Below, one piece after another: positions 1-8,774 of a DNA stretch of 64,000 bases. Each line of letters starts with the position of its first letter. Within the stretch, counting starts at the first letter, position 1. The position numbers were made by a program, and so were the translations under genes. The stretch is from a virus: positions 62,001-126,000 of IMG/VR virus record IMGVR_UViG_3300028553_000005. One strand, 5' to 3'. The notes beneath the pieces are model-generated. The model had not been told where the DNA came from. It did not search any database and saw only the letters and a program-made list of their open reading frames with translations.

Positions 1-229
1 CAGTAACAGTACCACCACTTAACGACAATTTACTGTTGGCAGTATTACGAGCATATTGATCAATGTCTATTTCAATTGCTTCATTCAATAGTGTAAATCC
101 ACCGGGAGTTATACCATCATGAACAGTTAAAGTTTTATTGGTACTATTAATAATTAATTCACCATTGGCACCAGTTGTATTGGCCAATGTTGCTGAACCG
201 TATCGTTTAAATTGTAGTGTGCGTGCCAT
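1..229 (-). CDS. Phage fibre/structural protein, N-terminal part (cut by window edge)
   Basis: The reading frame is open from an ATG at 229 to the window edge, giving 76 residues without the C-terminus. The start (MARTLQFKRYGSAT) followed by a GELIINSTNKTLTVHDG stretch matches the short N-terminal module common to phage fibre proteins, the same kind as in the genes at 26163-28055 and 28080-28571. It ends in the ANTANSKLSLSGGTV type of stalk sequence seen in the other fibres here. It lies 11 bases downstream of gene 15, so it is probably co-transcribed with the neck genes. Role in attachment is inferred. Confidence 0.7.
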   Translation of the reverse strand, partial: MARTLQFKRYGSATLANTTGANGELIINSTNKTLTVHDGITPGGFTLLNEAIEIDIDQYARNTANSKLSLSGGTVT

Positions 230-240
230 TTTAATTACCT

Positions 241-1332
241 TTAATGTAAATCGGTTGTTTTTTCTTGTTCTATATGTAGGTCATCACGACCAACTTGTGT
301 AGTTAAATCACCAGCAAAATTATCTGGTAATATATTTGTTTCTATAATATTTGGTGTTTCGGATATTTGAACTGTTGCAACATAAGGTGTGCTGACATTG
401 GCATCTGTTGGCATTGGTGTCACATCTATCTGAACACGCTTCTGTGATTGAGGAACAAATGATGTGAACGCATAGTTTGCACCAGAGGTAGTGGATTTTA
501 TTGGCAAATCAGAAGTAAAATTACCATTAATATTTTGCAACTGTAATGTATTGTTATTAAAGAACACTACTTTGCCTGTAGCTACAGCCATTGGCGCAGA
601 GTAGCCTTGATAAACAGTTTCACCTACTTGATATGTTCCAATTCCTGAATTAGGATTGATTGTAAATTCTATAATCTCATTTTCAGTTAATTTAGTAAAG
701 ATTGAAGTAATTGAATGTGTAATTACTCCACCAGTATCAGATACTTTACCAAAGATAAATCCTTTAACTGTAAAATTTAATGTCCATATAATTAAGCGAG
801 TTTCATTTTCTTTATTGCCTTCATATTGTATTTCATGTGTGGTTGAATTTAATACAACAGGCACTTCTTTAATTATACCCATTTCAGGTATCAAATTTAA
901 TTTGATTGTATAATCTGGTGCAAAAAATGGAAGTATGTGTTCTATAATTTGTGTACCATCTTCTATGTTACGAACATAGATATAAAGATTAAAATCAAAA
1001 TCATATGGTACGGGATTATATTGAGAAACTATTCCTGCTGGTGTCTTTGCAAATGTTTTTGTATTTGTATTTAATTTTCTGGCTACATCATAATTTAAAC
1101 CAGACATTTCAAAAGACATTCTAGGTAAAGTTACTTGAACCTTTTTATCAAGGTTAGGATCTCCTTCTAACCTTCGAACATAAAATTCTTTAGTTGCATA
1201 AGCTATTGGTACAAGAAATCTTTGTGCCTCTGTTAAATCTGGATTGTAACGAACCAAGGTAATATCTTTAAAAAGATTACCAAAGCCAACAACCAGTTTA
1301 CGAATTACTCTATTGTATGAAATAGCGGACAT
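241..1332 (-). CDS. gp15: Tail sheath stabiliser and completion protein, gp15-like
   Basis: The 363-residue product resembles T4 gp15, the hexameric ring that caps the tail tube and sheath and joins tail to head. Family marks are the N-terminal FGNLF.DI block, the VPIAYATKEFYVRRL segment, LPRMSFEMSGLNYD, SQYNPVPYDF with a following YIYVRN, and IIEHILPFFAPDY (roughly residues 15-155). It is longer than T4 gp15 (272 residues); the extra part is C-terminal, after residue 200. The start codon overlaps the stop of gene 14 by one base, so it belongs to the 13-14-15 neck operon. Confidence 0.9.
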   Translation of the reverse strand: MSAISYNRVIRKLVVGFGNLFKDITLVRYNPDLTEAQRFLVPIAYATKEFYVRRLEGDPNLDKKVQVTLPRMSFEMSGLNYDVARKLNTNTKTFAKTPAGIVSQYNPVPYDFDFNLYIYVRNIEDGTQIIEHILPFFAPDYTIKLNLIPEMGIIKEVPVVLNSTTHEIQYEGNKENETRLIIWTLNFTVKGFIFGKVSDTGGVITHSITSIFTKLTENEIIEFTINPNSGIGTYQVGETVYQGYSAPMAVATGKVVFFNNNTLQLQNINGNFTSDLPIKSTTSGANYAFTSFVPQSQKRVQIDVTPMPTDANVSTPYVATVQISETPNIIETNILPDNFAGDLTTQVGRDDLHIEQEKTTDLH

Positions 1333-2216
1333 TATATGTTACCAAAAGGATTAGTTTCTGAAAAATCAATAATTGAATTTGCATTTGTTGCAATCAAATT
1401 ATTATCATATTCTTCACTATAAGTATTATCTTCTAAAGGATTAAATGTTGCAAGTGTATAACGAGCATTACTGCTTGCACCAATAATTGATCTACCAACA
1501 ACAAACTCTCCAGCAATATTAGTTACTGTTAATGTATTAGAAGTTGGAATCCAACTCTGTACTATAGCAACCGCAGTGGCAGTATTTCGTGTACTATTAA
1601 TAGATTGGTATACAGTTTCTTTTATTGTATATCGTCCTGTACCGACACCAGTATGTAGAGATTGTGTGTAAGCATTATTTGTAACCACCAAATCAATATC
1701 AGCAACACCAGTATCAATAATTTCTTGTGAGTATTTAAATTTCTCTAAGTACAGTTCATAGAAATAAGGTTGTTTTCTGCCTAGTGTATAAAAGTCTTTT
1801 GATTGTTCTGTGAATTTAATTTCAAACAATTCACCAGTACCATTTAAAAAAGGCACATAAACCAAATCACCTTCTCGTGGCCGTGTAAATGTATTCTGTG
1901 GAACTCGTTGTGAAAATGACCTACGAGATACCAATACATTCACATCGTCTTTAATTTCTAAACCAAATTTAGAAAAGATATCTTTCTGTCCAATGTAATC
2001 AGTTGGATCAGAAGAAAGATACATTTCTAATGGAAAAGCAGAACTAAACTTTTTAACTGGATCTTCACCATAAAGTAAATCACGTGCAGCATCATTATCA
2101 TTTGGCAAATAATAGGCATCAAAGCCCATAATTTTTATAGACTCTACAATTAAATCTTCAATTACATTTTGTTCTTGCTTAGAATTGTAATTGTTAAAAT
2201 AAGCTGACGTTGGCAT
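1332..2216 (-). CDS. gp14: Neck protein gp14-like
   Basis: This 294-residue protein matches T4 gp14, which with gp13 forms the neck between portal and tail completion ring. Recognisable are the N-terminal QNVIEDLIVESIKIMGFDAYYLP segment's VESI..G...YY.P core, the LLYGEDPVKKF block, the YIGQKDIFSKFGLEI block (about residues 75-90), REGDLVYVPF, and LFEIKF. It is about 40 residues longer than T4 gp14, with an extra beta-rich C-terminal region from about residue 185. The start overlaps the gene 13 stop as TAATG, which suggests translational coupling. Confidence 0.88.
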   Translation of the reverse strand: MPTSAYFNNYNSKQEQNVIEDLIVESIKIMGFDAYYLPNDNDAARDLLYGEDPVKKFSSAFPLEMYLSSDPTDYIGQKDIFSKFGLEIKDDVNVLVSRRSFSQRVPQNTFTRPREGDLVYVPFLNGTGELFEIKFTEQSKDFYTLGRKQPYFYELYLEKFKYSQEIIDTGVADIDLVVTNNAYTQSLHTGVGTGRYTIKETVYQSINSTRNTATAVAIVQSWIPTSNTLTVTNIAGEFVVGRSIIGASSNARYTLATFNPLEDNTYSEEYDNNLIATNANSIIDFSETNPFGNI

Positions 2217-2989
2217 TAGTTCATGTACCAGTCCACAGGTAAGGAGTACTTGTCTTGCATTTCAGTTTCAAGGTCCTTTATTTCGTTAACAGCTTCATCA
2301 AATATTTCTTTACCATTTAATGTTACACCACCTGGTAATTGAACACCTGAAAACTTCTTTAAATTATTTCCCCATGTTCTTTTGATAAGTGCTGTGGCAT
2401 ATTCTTTAACCCATCGGTCATTCCACACACGATTGTAAACATCAGGATTAATATTAGCCCAACACTCAGCAACAACAATTGATCCTACTGGTGCAGCTGC
2501 TCGACCCCATGCATGGTCAATAAAAAGTTTTCGCATGTGTCTTTGAAAACGAATTGGTACTTCTCCAGAAAACATAATTTCTAAAGAACGTAAATGTTGT
2601 TGTGTTAAAGTGTAATTAACATATGATGCAGAAGTAAAATCATACAATTCATTTAAACGCAATTGATATCTTAAATCAAACATATTAATTGTTGACTGAG
2701 AATCAGTAATTGGAAATACACGAGTCACACCAACAATTTCAAGTGCATTGTTGGCATCATCTCTTATATTTGAAAAATCCAGGTATTTGTTATTAATATC
2801 TGTTTGAGTTACAGATTTGACGTAGTATACTTTTTGTAAGCCATCAAAATGGTAATCTTGCCAATATTGTAAAGCATCATCAATACGATCTTCTACTTGA
2901 TCTTCATCTACGTTGATTTCAATAACAGGAAAACCTAATCTCCTCAAACAATATTCTTTTAATGTTTGTCTGTTTGTTACGGCCGGCAT
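2216..2989 (-). CDS. gp13: Neck protein gp13-like
   Basis: This 257-residue protein is the expected partner of gp14. It starts with MPAVTNRQTLKEYCLRRLG, then EINVDEDQVEDRIDDALQYW, an N-terminal helical signature of gp13 proteins in T4-like phages. The length is lower than T4 gp13 (about 309 residues). It is the first gene of the 13-14-15 operon: a strong ribosome site (AGGAGAT) lies just before the ATG and a perfect T4-type late promoter box lies 21 bases upstream. Position directly before genes 14 and 15 strongly supports the call. Confidence 0.87.
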   Translation of the reverse strand: MPAVTNRQTLKEYCLRRLGFPVIEINVDEDQVEDRIDDALQYWQDYHFDGLQKVYYVKSVTQTDINNKYLDFSNIRDDANNALEIVGVTRVFPITDSQSTINMFDLRYQLRLNELYDFTSASYVNYTLTQQHLRSLEIMFSGEVPIRFQRHMRKLFIDHAWGRAAAPVGSIVVAECWANINPDVYNRVWNDRWVKEYATALIKRTWGNNLKKFSGVQLPGGVTLNGKEIFDEAVNEIKDLETEMQDKYSLPVDWYMN

Positions 2990-3009
2990 ATTAATCTCCT
3001 ATATTAAGG

Positions 3010-3017
3010 TATTTATA
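3010..3017 (-). promoter_or_regulatory. Late promoter box TATAAATA before gene 13
   Basis: On the minus strand the bases read TATAAATA, identical to the T4 late promoter -10 consensus, 21 bases before the gene 13 ATG in an intergenic gap. A TTGACA lies 19 bases further upstream (3042-3037), which may be chance because T4 late promoters need no -35. It would drive the neck operon as a late transcript. Confidence 0.65.
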
Positions 3018-3077
3018 CCATGAGTTTTTAGTTGATTGTCAAAGTCCCGTTGGCAGTTTTACCTAAATTATTTTCTA

Positions 3078-4058
3078 TCATAATACTGTAAATATTCCAC
3101 TAGTTGTAAACGTGTGTAATGTATAGATTCCACTAGTTGATGTTGTGCCACCAGTTGCAGATAAAGCTCCTGTTGGATAACGAATTACAACAGTACCTGC
3201 AGCCCCACTCTGACCAGCAAAACCTGATCCTCTAAAACCTGCTCCTCCACCTCCAGAATTAGCTCTCGGTCCAATTTCGTCCCAATTTGGTTGTGGTCCT
3301 GTAAAGTATCCTGCTCCAAAAAAGCTTTTTGTGCCTCTCAATTCGGTGCCACCATATCCGGTTGCCGGCATGTTGCTAAATTGGCTTGTGTTTCCTCCTC
3401 CACCATAACCCAATCCTGTTATAACTGACGTGATGCCATCTCCACCAATATAATCGCCTGTTGTAGAACCTCCCCCGCCTGCGCCACCTCCAGCTCCAAC
3501 TGTGGCGCCTGTTGCAGTTGTTCCATATGCTGCAGATCCTCCGTTAGGCGCATTTCTAGCAAATACTTTAGGAAATCCTGCATTAGAACGAAGATAAAAA
3601 GAACCTCCACCTCTTATTCCTACAGGAGGATTATATGATCCACTACCACTTTGAACAGTGCTTGGTGATATTGCGCCAACGCCGCCACCAACAGCTGTTG
3701 TGTTGTTAAAACTTGAGTTGCCACCTGGATTACTAGTTTGTGATGCATAAGGTGCTGTTCCTCCTGGACCTATAGTAACAGGAAACTCTCCTTTTCCAGT
3801 AAGGTATTGAGCAAGTAATTCTTGAACTTGTCCTCCGCCCCCACCTCCAGTTATTGCCAGAAATGAACCGCCAGCATTTTGTCCTGGACCACCTGCACCG
3901 CCACCACCAACAACCAAATAATCTATTGGGCCAAATATAGGAAATGGCCAGAGGCTTTGTTTTACTTGTTGATAGTGCCGAGAGAGTGTGAATACACCAG
4001 AAGCAAAAGTCGTATTGGCGGTAGCGCTTCGGCCTCTAAATTTACCTAGATTGGCCAT
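3078..4058 (-). CDS. Glycine-rich tail fibre tip / adhesin
   Basis: The 326-residue protein has a short N-terminal part, then DYLVVGGGGAGG at about residue 46, followed by long runs of glycine clusters through residue 285. It closes with GAAGTVVIRYPTG and a short beta C-terminus (LHTFTTSGIFTVL). This is the phage glycine-rich domain often found at the distal end of fibres, where polyglycine sheets display variable loops for receptor contact. It is the last gene of the fibre block before the neck operon, and the gene before it is 3 bases upstream. A similar domain occurs in the protein at 19362-21230. Confidence 0.7.
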   Translation of the reverse strand: MANLGKFRGRSATANTTFASGVFTLSRHYQQVKQSLWPFPIFGPIDYLVVGGGGAGGPGQNAGGSFLAITGGGGGGQVQELLAQYLTGKGEFPVTIGPGGTAPYASQTSNPGGNSSFNNTTAVGGGVGAISPSTVQSGSGSYNPPVGIRGGGSFYLRSNAGFPKVFARNAPNGGSAAYGTTATGATVGAGGGAGGGGSTTGDYIGGDGITSVITGLGYGGGGNTSQFSNMPATGYGGTELRGTKSFFGAGYFTGPQPNWDEIGPRANSGGGGAGFRGSGFAGQSGAAGTVVIRYPTGALSATGGTTSTSGIYTLHTFTTSGIFTVL

Positions 4059-4060
4059 GA

Positions 4061-4435
4061 TTATGCTATATCTTCATAACTCACTAAGAATGAGATACCA
4101 TTACTTGTTCCTGAAGAAACAGTAATCGAAGCGTTTTCTTCCAAATAAAATGAAGTTGTTTTGTCTGATACAACCAAAGTAGAAAGAGCAGGTACACTTG
4201 CAAAAAGAATTAAAGCATTGTTTGCACCGGCACCATTGGCGGCCGTATTATAAAATACGTTTGCGGTAACTGTCGATGCGCCATTCTGATTTGAACATAT
4301 AATTGAATTAATTTTATATACTCGATTACTACTGGCAGCATTAGACAATATACTGTATGTAGCTGTGTTAGCTGGCCGAGAACTCACCGATTTTCCTGTA
4401 ATTGAAGTAACTGATAATATATTTGGTGCTGCCAT
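4061..4435 (-). CDS. Small beta-sandwich phage protein (paralogue 1 of 3)
   Basis: A 124-residue protein rich in Ser, Thr, Val and Asn. It resembles the proteins at 21230-21559 and 25817-26158 in size, in the N-terminal TATYSILSNAA-like strand, and in the C-terminal half where a VPALSTLVVSD strand is followed by a region ending in a short aromatic strand (FLVSYEDIA). No enzyme motif is visible. It sits between a stalk gene and a glycine-rich adhesin gene, so a structural role at the fibre or baseplate is likely but not shown. Confidence 0.55.
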   Translation of the reverse strand: MAAPNILSVTSITGKSVSSRPANTATYSILSNAASSNRVYKINSIICSNQNGASTVTANVFYNTAANGAGANNALILFASVPALSTLVVSDKTTSFYLEENASITVSSGTSNGISFLVSYEDIA

Positions 4436-4440
4436 TTAAA

Positions 4441-5085
4441 TTAACCTCCAAAAATTATTGAAAGAGCAATTGCTTTGCCGGTTGATGCGGCCGCACTTGC
4501 TGTTGTATTTGCTGCACTTGCTGTTGTATTTGCTGCAACACCTATGTTGTATGCAGATTGCGCTAAATTAGTTGCTGTATTGATATCGGTATTCTGTGTT
4601 GAATTAATACCATCAATTAAAGATATATTAGAACTCAACCAAGAAGTTAAATTCGATATATTGGTATTCTGAGTAACATTAACACCTTGAAGTATAACTG
4701 TATTGGATGCAGCCGTATTGGCTACGTTTCTGGCAAATCCGTCTTGTGCGGTACCACCACTTAAATTATTGGCAAAATCATAAGCAGCTTGTGCTAGTGT
4801 TACACCAGTATTTGCTTTTGTAAACGAAGCATTGGCTGTATTATAAGAAGCATTTGCATGGCCACGAACCCAAGAGTCTAATGCTACCGCTGTGGTTTGT
4901 CTTGTACCATCAGAAAAATTTATACCATTGGTGCTAGTAATGTATACAACATCAGCATAAACAATTTCGGTTGAACTTGGTATACCTGTGCCTACAGTCC
5001 AAGAATTATTTGCAGACGTATACACATAGCTGACACCATTGATAATCTTGGTTTGTCCATTAAAAGGAAGCTGAGAGTATGTCAT
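4441..5085 (-). CDS. Fibre stalk protein with Ala/Asn-rich repeats
   Basis: This 214-residue protein starts with MTYSQLPFNGQTKIINGVSY, a short YVYTSANNSWTVG module that resembles the start of the 22907 gene (LVNGIVYQWNAALGAWK), then INFSDGTRQTTA, then repeated units of the type ANxAxxxAxxAY. Near the end the unit ANTTASA is duplicated exactly at DNA level (4493-4534). Such repeats are typical of extended trimeric stalks in marine T4-like phages. The protein probably links a distal tip to the baseplate; its partner may be the 4061 or 3078 product. Confidence 0.6.
   Translation of the reverse strand: MTYSQLPFNGQTKIINGVSYVYTSANNSWTVGTGIPSSTEIVYADVVYITSTNGINFSDGTRQTTAVALDSWVRGHANASYNTANASFTKANTGVTLAQAAYDFANNLSGGTAQDGFARNVANTAASNTVILQGVNVTQNTNISNLTSWLSSNISLIDGINSTQNTDINTATNLAQSAYNIGVAANTTASAANTTASAAASTGKAIALSIIFGG
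4493..4534. repeat. 21-bp perfect tandem duplication
   Basis: Two identical 21-bp units (4493-4513 and 4514-4534) encode ANTTASA twice near the C-terminus of the stalk protein. The exact DNA identity points to a recent slippage event. Confidence 0.85.
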
Positions 5086-5158
5086 GACAAAAAAGAAATT
5101 GTATTAATTTTTAGTGATAGGTTAAGAGTAGAGTAATTAAAAGTTTTTTCATATTATT

Positions 5159-6886
5159 TTATGGAGCAATTGAAGTAATGGCAAGAACACCTCGTCCTGC
5201 ACTTATAAAACTCCACGTGGTGCTTGCTCCCACTTGCACAGGACTGGATCGGTTGGTTTGATTATTTTGTCCTAACTGCCCGTTACTATTGTCACCCCAG
5301 GCCCACATTGTGCCATCTGTCTTGGTGGCCAATCTATTCTGACTACCGGTTGAAGATGCACTTATTAAATTCCAATTTGTTCCTGTTCCCACCTGTGTTG
5401 GGCTGGACCTATTACTGATGTTACCGAGTCCTAACTGTCCAACATTATTGCGACCCCAGGTCCACAAAGTACCGTCAGTCTTGGTGGCCATAGAACCATA
5501 CTCTCCACCACTAACCAGACTCCAATTAGTTGATGTACCAATTTGTGTAGGACTGAGTTTTGTATAAGTTGAAATTTCGTTGAGTCCTAAAGAACCGTAG
5601 TTGTCATTTCTGCCCCATGCCCACAAGGTACCGTCAGTCTTAATAGCTAAACACTGAGAGGTGCTAATACTTATTCTATTCCACGTGGTATTTGCACCCA
5701 CCTGTACGGGGCTGGATCTATCAACTGTATCGCCAAGTCCTAATTTGCCCATGTAGCCTTGGCCCCAAGCCCACAATGTGCCATCAGTTTTGATAGCAAT
5801 AGAAGATGCTGAAGAAGTGTCAATACGGTACCAATCTGTTCCTGCTCCTACTTGTACTGGACTGGATCTGGCAACTGTATTACCAAGTCCTAACTGTCCT
5901 TGTGTGTTAACGCCCCAGGACCACAAGGTGCCGTCAGTCTTGGTGGCCATAATACTGTAGTTACCAACACTAACAAGGTTCCATGTTGTTGCTGTTCCTA
6001 CCTGTGTTGGGCTGGATCTGGCGTAAACTGTATCATTATGACCTAACTGGCCATTAGTATTGTATCCCCAAGTCCATAGAGTACCATCGTTTCTGATAGC
6101 TGCAGAATTGGTTGCACGGCTACTTACTGACTTCCAAGTTGTTCCTGTTCCTACTTGTGTTGGACTAAGCGTGTATCCCCCACTTGTATTTAAACCTCCA
6201 ACACCAAATCCATTCATACCCCAAGAATATAATCTTGTCAGCGGTGTTAGTGTCACAGTTACTTGGAATGTTTTGCTTGAATCTTGTAACTCAGCATCTG
6301 TAGCTACAACACTAAATGTGTATGTGGTTTGAGCACCAATAGAAACTGTACCAGAGAAATATCCGTTGGCAGCTAATGTTGTACCGGTTGGTAATGTAGA
6401 GCCGGCTGCTAAAGAATAAGATGTTGCACTAGTAGCACTAAGGTTAACACCAAAGGCTGTATTGGCTTCTTGATTTGCCAATGGACTTGCAGTGATCCAA
6501 GAAGGTTCAGAGCTGTATGTGATACCAGCAACTTTAATACCAACGCCACCATCAGGATTAACCACATAAAGATTATAAGATGCCGCTGATTTTGTAGGAA
6601 CTTGAACTTGTAGTGTTGTTGAATTTACATATGTAACGGCTGAAGCAGGAGTTGTGTCGATTAATATGGTGGCACCAGATTGAAATTCGGCACCAGTAAC
6701 AACAATGTAACCACCACCTACGTTAACCGCTGTATCATTTAATACTGTAAAGGTATTACTGGCCACGTTGGCATAGAGAACTTTAGGTGCTAGTGTTTTG
6801 GCAAAGGCTGCCGTGGCTGTATTACTTAATTGTACTGTGTCAATTGTGTAACTGGTGATCTGGTTTCCAAGAATCTTTGTGGTCAT
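5159..6886 (-). CDS. RCC1-repeat beta-propeller adhesin A
   Basis: The 575-residue protein has an N-terminal anchor, an IPT/TIG-like Ig domain (about 38-125), a second Ig-like domain of the putative-Ig type with LPTGTTLAANGYFSGTV (about 130-213), then seven repeats of about 52 residues (215-575). Each repeat carries the core TDGTLWxWGxN..GQLG followed by RSSPVQVG. Seven units is the canonical blade number of an RCC1 propeller. It probably displays a receptor-binding propeller on a fibre. It is first after a perfect late promoter box and directly follows the glycan cassette, on the 3' side of it. Confidence 0.82.
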   Translation of the reverse strand: MTTKILGNQITSYTIDTVQLSNTATAAFAKTLAPKVLYANVASNTFTVLNDTAVNVGGGYIVVTGAEFQSGATILIDTTPASAVTYVNSTTLQVQVPTKSAASYNLYVVNPDGGVGIKVAGITYSSEPSWITASPLANQEANTAFGVNLSATSATSYSLAAGSTLPTGTTLAANGYFSGTVSIGAQTTYTFSVVATDAELQDSSKTFQVTVTLTPLTRLYSWGMNGFGVGGLNTSGGYTLSPTQVGTGTTWKSVSSRATNSAAIRNDGTLWTWGYNTNGQLGHNDTVYARSSPTQVGTATTWNLVSVGNYSIMATKTDGTLWSWGVNTQGQLGLGNTVARSSPVQVGAGTDWYRIDTSSASSIAIKTDGTLWAWGQGYMGKLGLGDTVDRSSPVQVGANTTWNRISISTSQCLAIKTDGTLWAWGRNDNYGSLGLNEISTYTKLSPTQIGTSTNWSLVSGGEYGSMATKTDGTLWTWGRNNVGQLGLGNISNRSSPTQVGTGTNWNLISASSTGSQNRLATKTDGTMWAWGDNSNGQLGQNNQTNRSSPVQVGASTTWSFISAGRGVLAITSIAP

Positions 6887-6909
6887 TTGAATCTATCCTA
6901 AAATATGGG

Positions 6910-6934
6910 TGATTTATACTATATTTATAAATCA
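6910..6934. repeat. 9-bp perfect inverted repeat spanning the late promoter
   Basis: Arms 6910-6918 and 6926-6934 (TGATTTATA and its complement) are separated by 7 bases. Read on the minus strand, it lies just after the stop of the 6946 gene and could form an AT-rich hairpin; there is no U-run, so a classic terminator is not supported. The right arm overlaps the TATAAATA box. Confidence 0.6.
6922..6929 (-). promoter_or_regulatory. Late promoter box TATAAATA before RCC1 adhesin A
   Basis: A perfect TATAAATA on the minus strand lies 35 bases before the ATG at 6886, with a ribosome site (AGGAT) between. It would restart late transcription downstream of the glycan cassette. Confidence 0.62.
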
Positions 6935-6945
6935 TCCACATTTGG

Positions 6946-7776
6946 TTAGACTCCCATTTGCTTACGAATCTTGGTGGCTGAAATGTCGGTGATTGATTTA
7001 TCAAAGGTTTCTTGTTCGATTTTGTATCCTACATCACGACCATAGGTGATATTGACGATATTAGGTACCACTTGAATCTCGTATTGGCCTTGATAGATTG
7101 GATCCAAATCTCTACGGATATACGATTTAACTTGTTCAATGGCAAACGGATTAGAACCTTGCCATCCTTGGCAATCTCGAATTTGAATGACTACCTGACC
7201 AGTTTTGGCAATGGCTCGGTCAAACAATGCTCGGTGACCTTCATGCCATGGTTGCCAGCGACCCAACATTTGAACTGTTTCTTTCTTCCAGTCAAACACA
7301 GGACGCCTACGATTTTCAATAATGTGATTACCAATAAACTCAGCCCATTTCTCCGCATTTTGTTCTGTAACACGGAAGTCATATACATCTGGTGGTACAA
7401 ACATTTTATTAGTATCTTCATAACGACCAGCTTCAATTGTGTCAACCCAAATTGTCCAATCGGCTTTGAAATTGTTTCTCATCTCTGGAATAGGTGCCAC
7501 GAAATCACAAATAACATAATCACCACCAGCTTCAAATGCAAACTGTGCCATTCTTAATGATTGCCGAATACGTCCTTCTTTAGAGAAATCCCAATCATTG
7601 AATTTTTTACGAACATCATCAGCATTGAACCAAGTTACTTGAGCATTAAATCCTGTGATAGGTAACATTTCACCATAATCGGCTCGTTCACCATGTTTTT
7701 CTAGGTATTTTTTCAATGCTTCAGCCAAAAATGTTTTACCGGCACCAGGTAAACCCATAATTAAAATCTTTTTCAT
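6946..7776 (-). CDS. APS-kinase-like / nucleotidyltransferase fusion enzyme
   Basis: This 276-residue protein has two enzyme domains. Residues 1-150 form a P-loop kinase close to adenylylsulfate kinase (CysC): Walker A GLPGAGKT at 8-15, then NADDVR at 51-56, FSKEGRIRQ at 64-72, and CDFVAPIPEMR at 90-100. Residues 160-276 form an HxGH-type nucleotidyltransferase: GRWQPWHEGH at 172-181 and ISATKIR at 265-271. The second half looks more like cytidylyl/NMN adenylyltransferases than true ATP sulfurylase. It could supply PAPS for the sulfotransferase of the same cassette, or phosphorylate and then nucleotide-activate a sugar or alcohol. It is last in the cassette and overlaps glf by 4 bases. Confidence 0.8.
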   Translation of the reverse strand: MKKILIMGLPGAGKTFLAEALKKYLEKHGERADYGEMLPITGFNAQVTWFNADDVRKKFNDWDFSKEGRIRQSLRMAQFAFEAGGDYVICDFVAPIPEMRNNFKADWTIWVDTIEAGRYEDTNKMFVPPDVYDFRVTEQNAEKWAEFIGNHIIENRRRPVFDWKKETVQMLGRWQPWHEGHRALFDRAIAKTGQVVIQIRDCQGWQGSNPFAIEQVKSYIRRDLDPIYQGQYEIQVVPNIVNITYGRDVGYKIEQETFDKSITDISATKIRKQMGV

Positions 7777-8774
7777 ATTTGTTCCTTAATAAAATTATCA
7801 ACGATTGCCAATGATGAACTGATTGCCATATCCATATCGATATAAACATACAATCCACATCTACCAATAAACTGGACCTTGTCGTTTTTTATGTCCTTAT
7901 ACTTATTATATATTGCTCGATTTAAACCTTCTGAATCTTTTACTGGATAATACCGTTCATAATTATTATCTCGGTAATCACAAGGTTCTTCTAATGTATA
8001 TCTCTCACCAAATCCATGTTCAGGAAACAATTCCCATTTTGTAATGCGTGTATATGGTCCATCATCCGTAAAATTAACTACCGATGTTGGCATATCAAAG
8101 TAAGATTTATCGGTAAAATGAAACTTGATTGACCGATATGGTAATTCACCATGACAGTAATCATAATACTCATCTATTGCCATTGAATTAAAAACAAAAT
8201 CATATTCAGTTTCCATTTCTTTAGAAAACTTGGTGTTTAATTTTATTTTTATATTTGAATGATTTAATATATTTCCAAATAGTTTATTATAACCACCTTT
8301 GGGTAGGCATTGGTATTCATCATTTGGAAAATATAATTCGTTTAAATCATTTCTTAGTTTGATACGATTTAATATACTACTATCAATCTTATCGGTCGGC
8401 AAGCCCCACATCTTTTTAGAATAAGGCACATACAGAGTTTCAAACAATTTATCACCTAATATTTTTTGTGTTTCCAAATTAGGTGGTAAAGTTAGATATT
8501 GGCCTTTGTGATATGCTTTGACTTTATGTTGGTATGGTACCCATTCGGTGTATTGGGACAACCATTCAATTACTCTATTGTTATTTGTGTGTAGGATGTG
8601 CGGTCCGTAGCGGTGTACTAGAACACCATCTATCATCTCATCATAACAGTTGCCACCAATATGGCCTCTTTGGTCAATTATGGTAATATTGTAACCACGA
8701 TTGGCCAGTTCTCTGGTTATAACTGAACCTGAGAATCCTGTTCCAACGACCAGTATGTTTTGTTTTCTTCCCAT
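7773..8774 (-). CDS. glf: UDP-galactopyranose mutase
   Basis: The 333-residue enzyme converts UDP-galactopyranose to UDP-galactofuranose using reduced FAD. Seen are the dinucleotide-binding VGTGFSGSVITRELANRG (residues 10-27), the DQRGHIGGNCYD motif (35-46), YGPHILHTNN, the PYSKKMWGLP segment, and a late RCGLYVYIDMDMAI segment that binds FAD. It is slightly shorter than usual (360-390) but no core motif is missing. It starts within the upstream glycosyltransferase gene (58-bp overlap) and overlaps the next gene by 4 bases. A phage-encoded mutase implies that galactofuranose is used by the neighbouring transferases, which is inference. Confidence 0.93.
   Translation of the reverse strand: MGRKQNILVVGTGFSGSVITRELANRGYNITIIDQRGHIGGNCYDEMIDGVLVHRYGPHILHTNNNRVIEWLSQYTEWVPYQHKVKAYHKGQYLTLPPNLETQKILGDKLFETLYVPYSKKMWGLPTDKIDSSILNRIKLRNDLNELYFPNDEYQCLPKGGYNKLFGNILNHSNIKIKLNTKFSKEMETEYDFVFNSMAIDEYYDYCHGELPYRSIKFHFTDKSYFDMPTSVVNFTDDGPYTRITKWELFPEHGFGERYTLEEPCDYRDNNYERYYPVKDSEGLNRAIYNKYKDIKNDKVQFIGRCGLYVYIDMDMAISSSLAIVDNFIKEQI

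Noticed and set aside
5224-6332. Plus-strand open frames inside the RCC1 and fibre genes
   Set aside because: They lie opposite strongly patterned repeat proteins, have no ribosome sites and only mirror the repeats.
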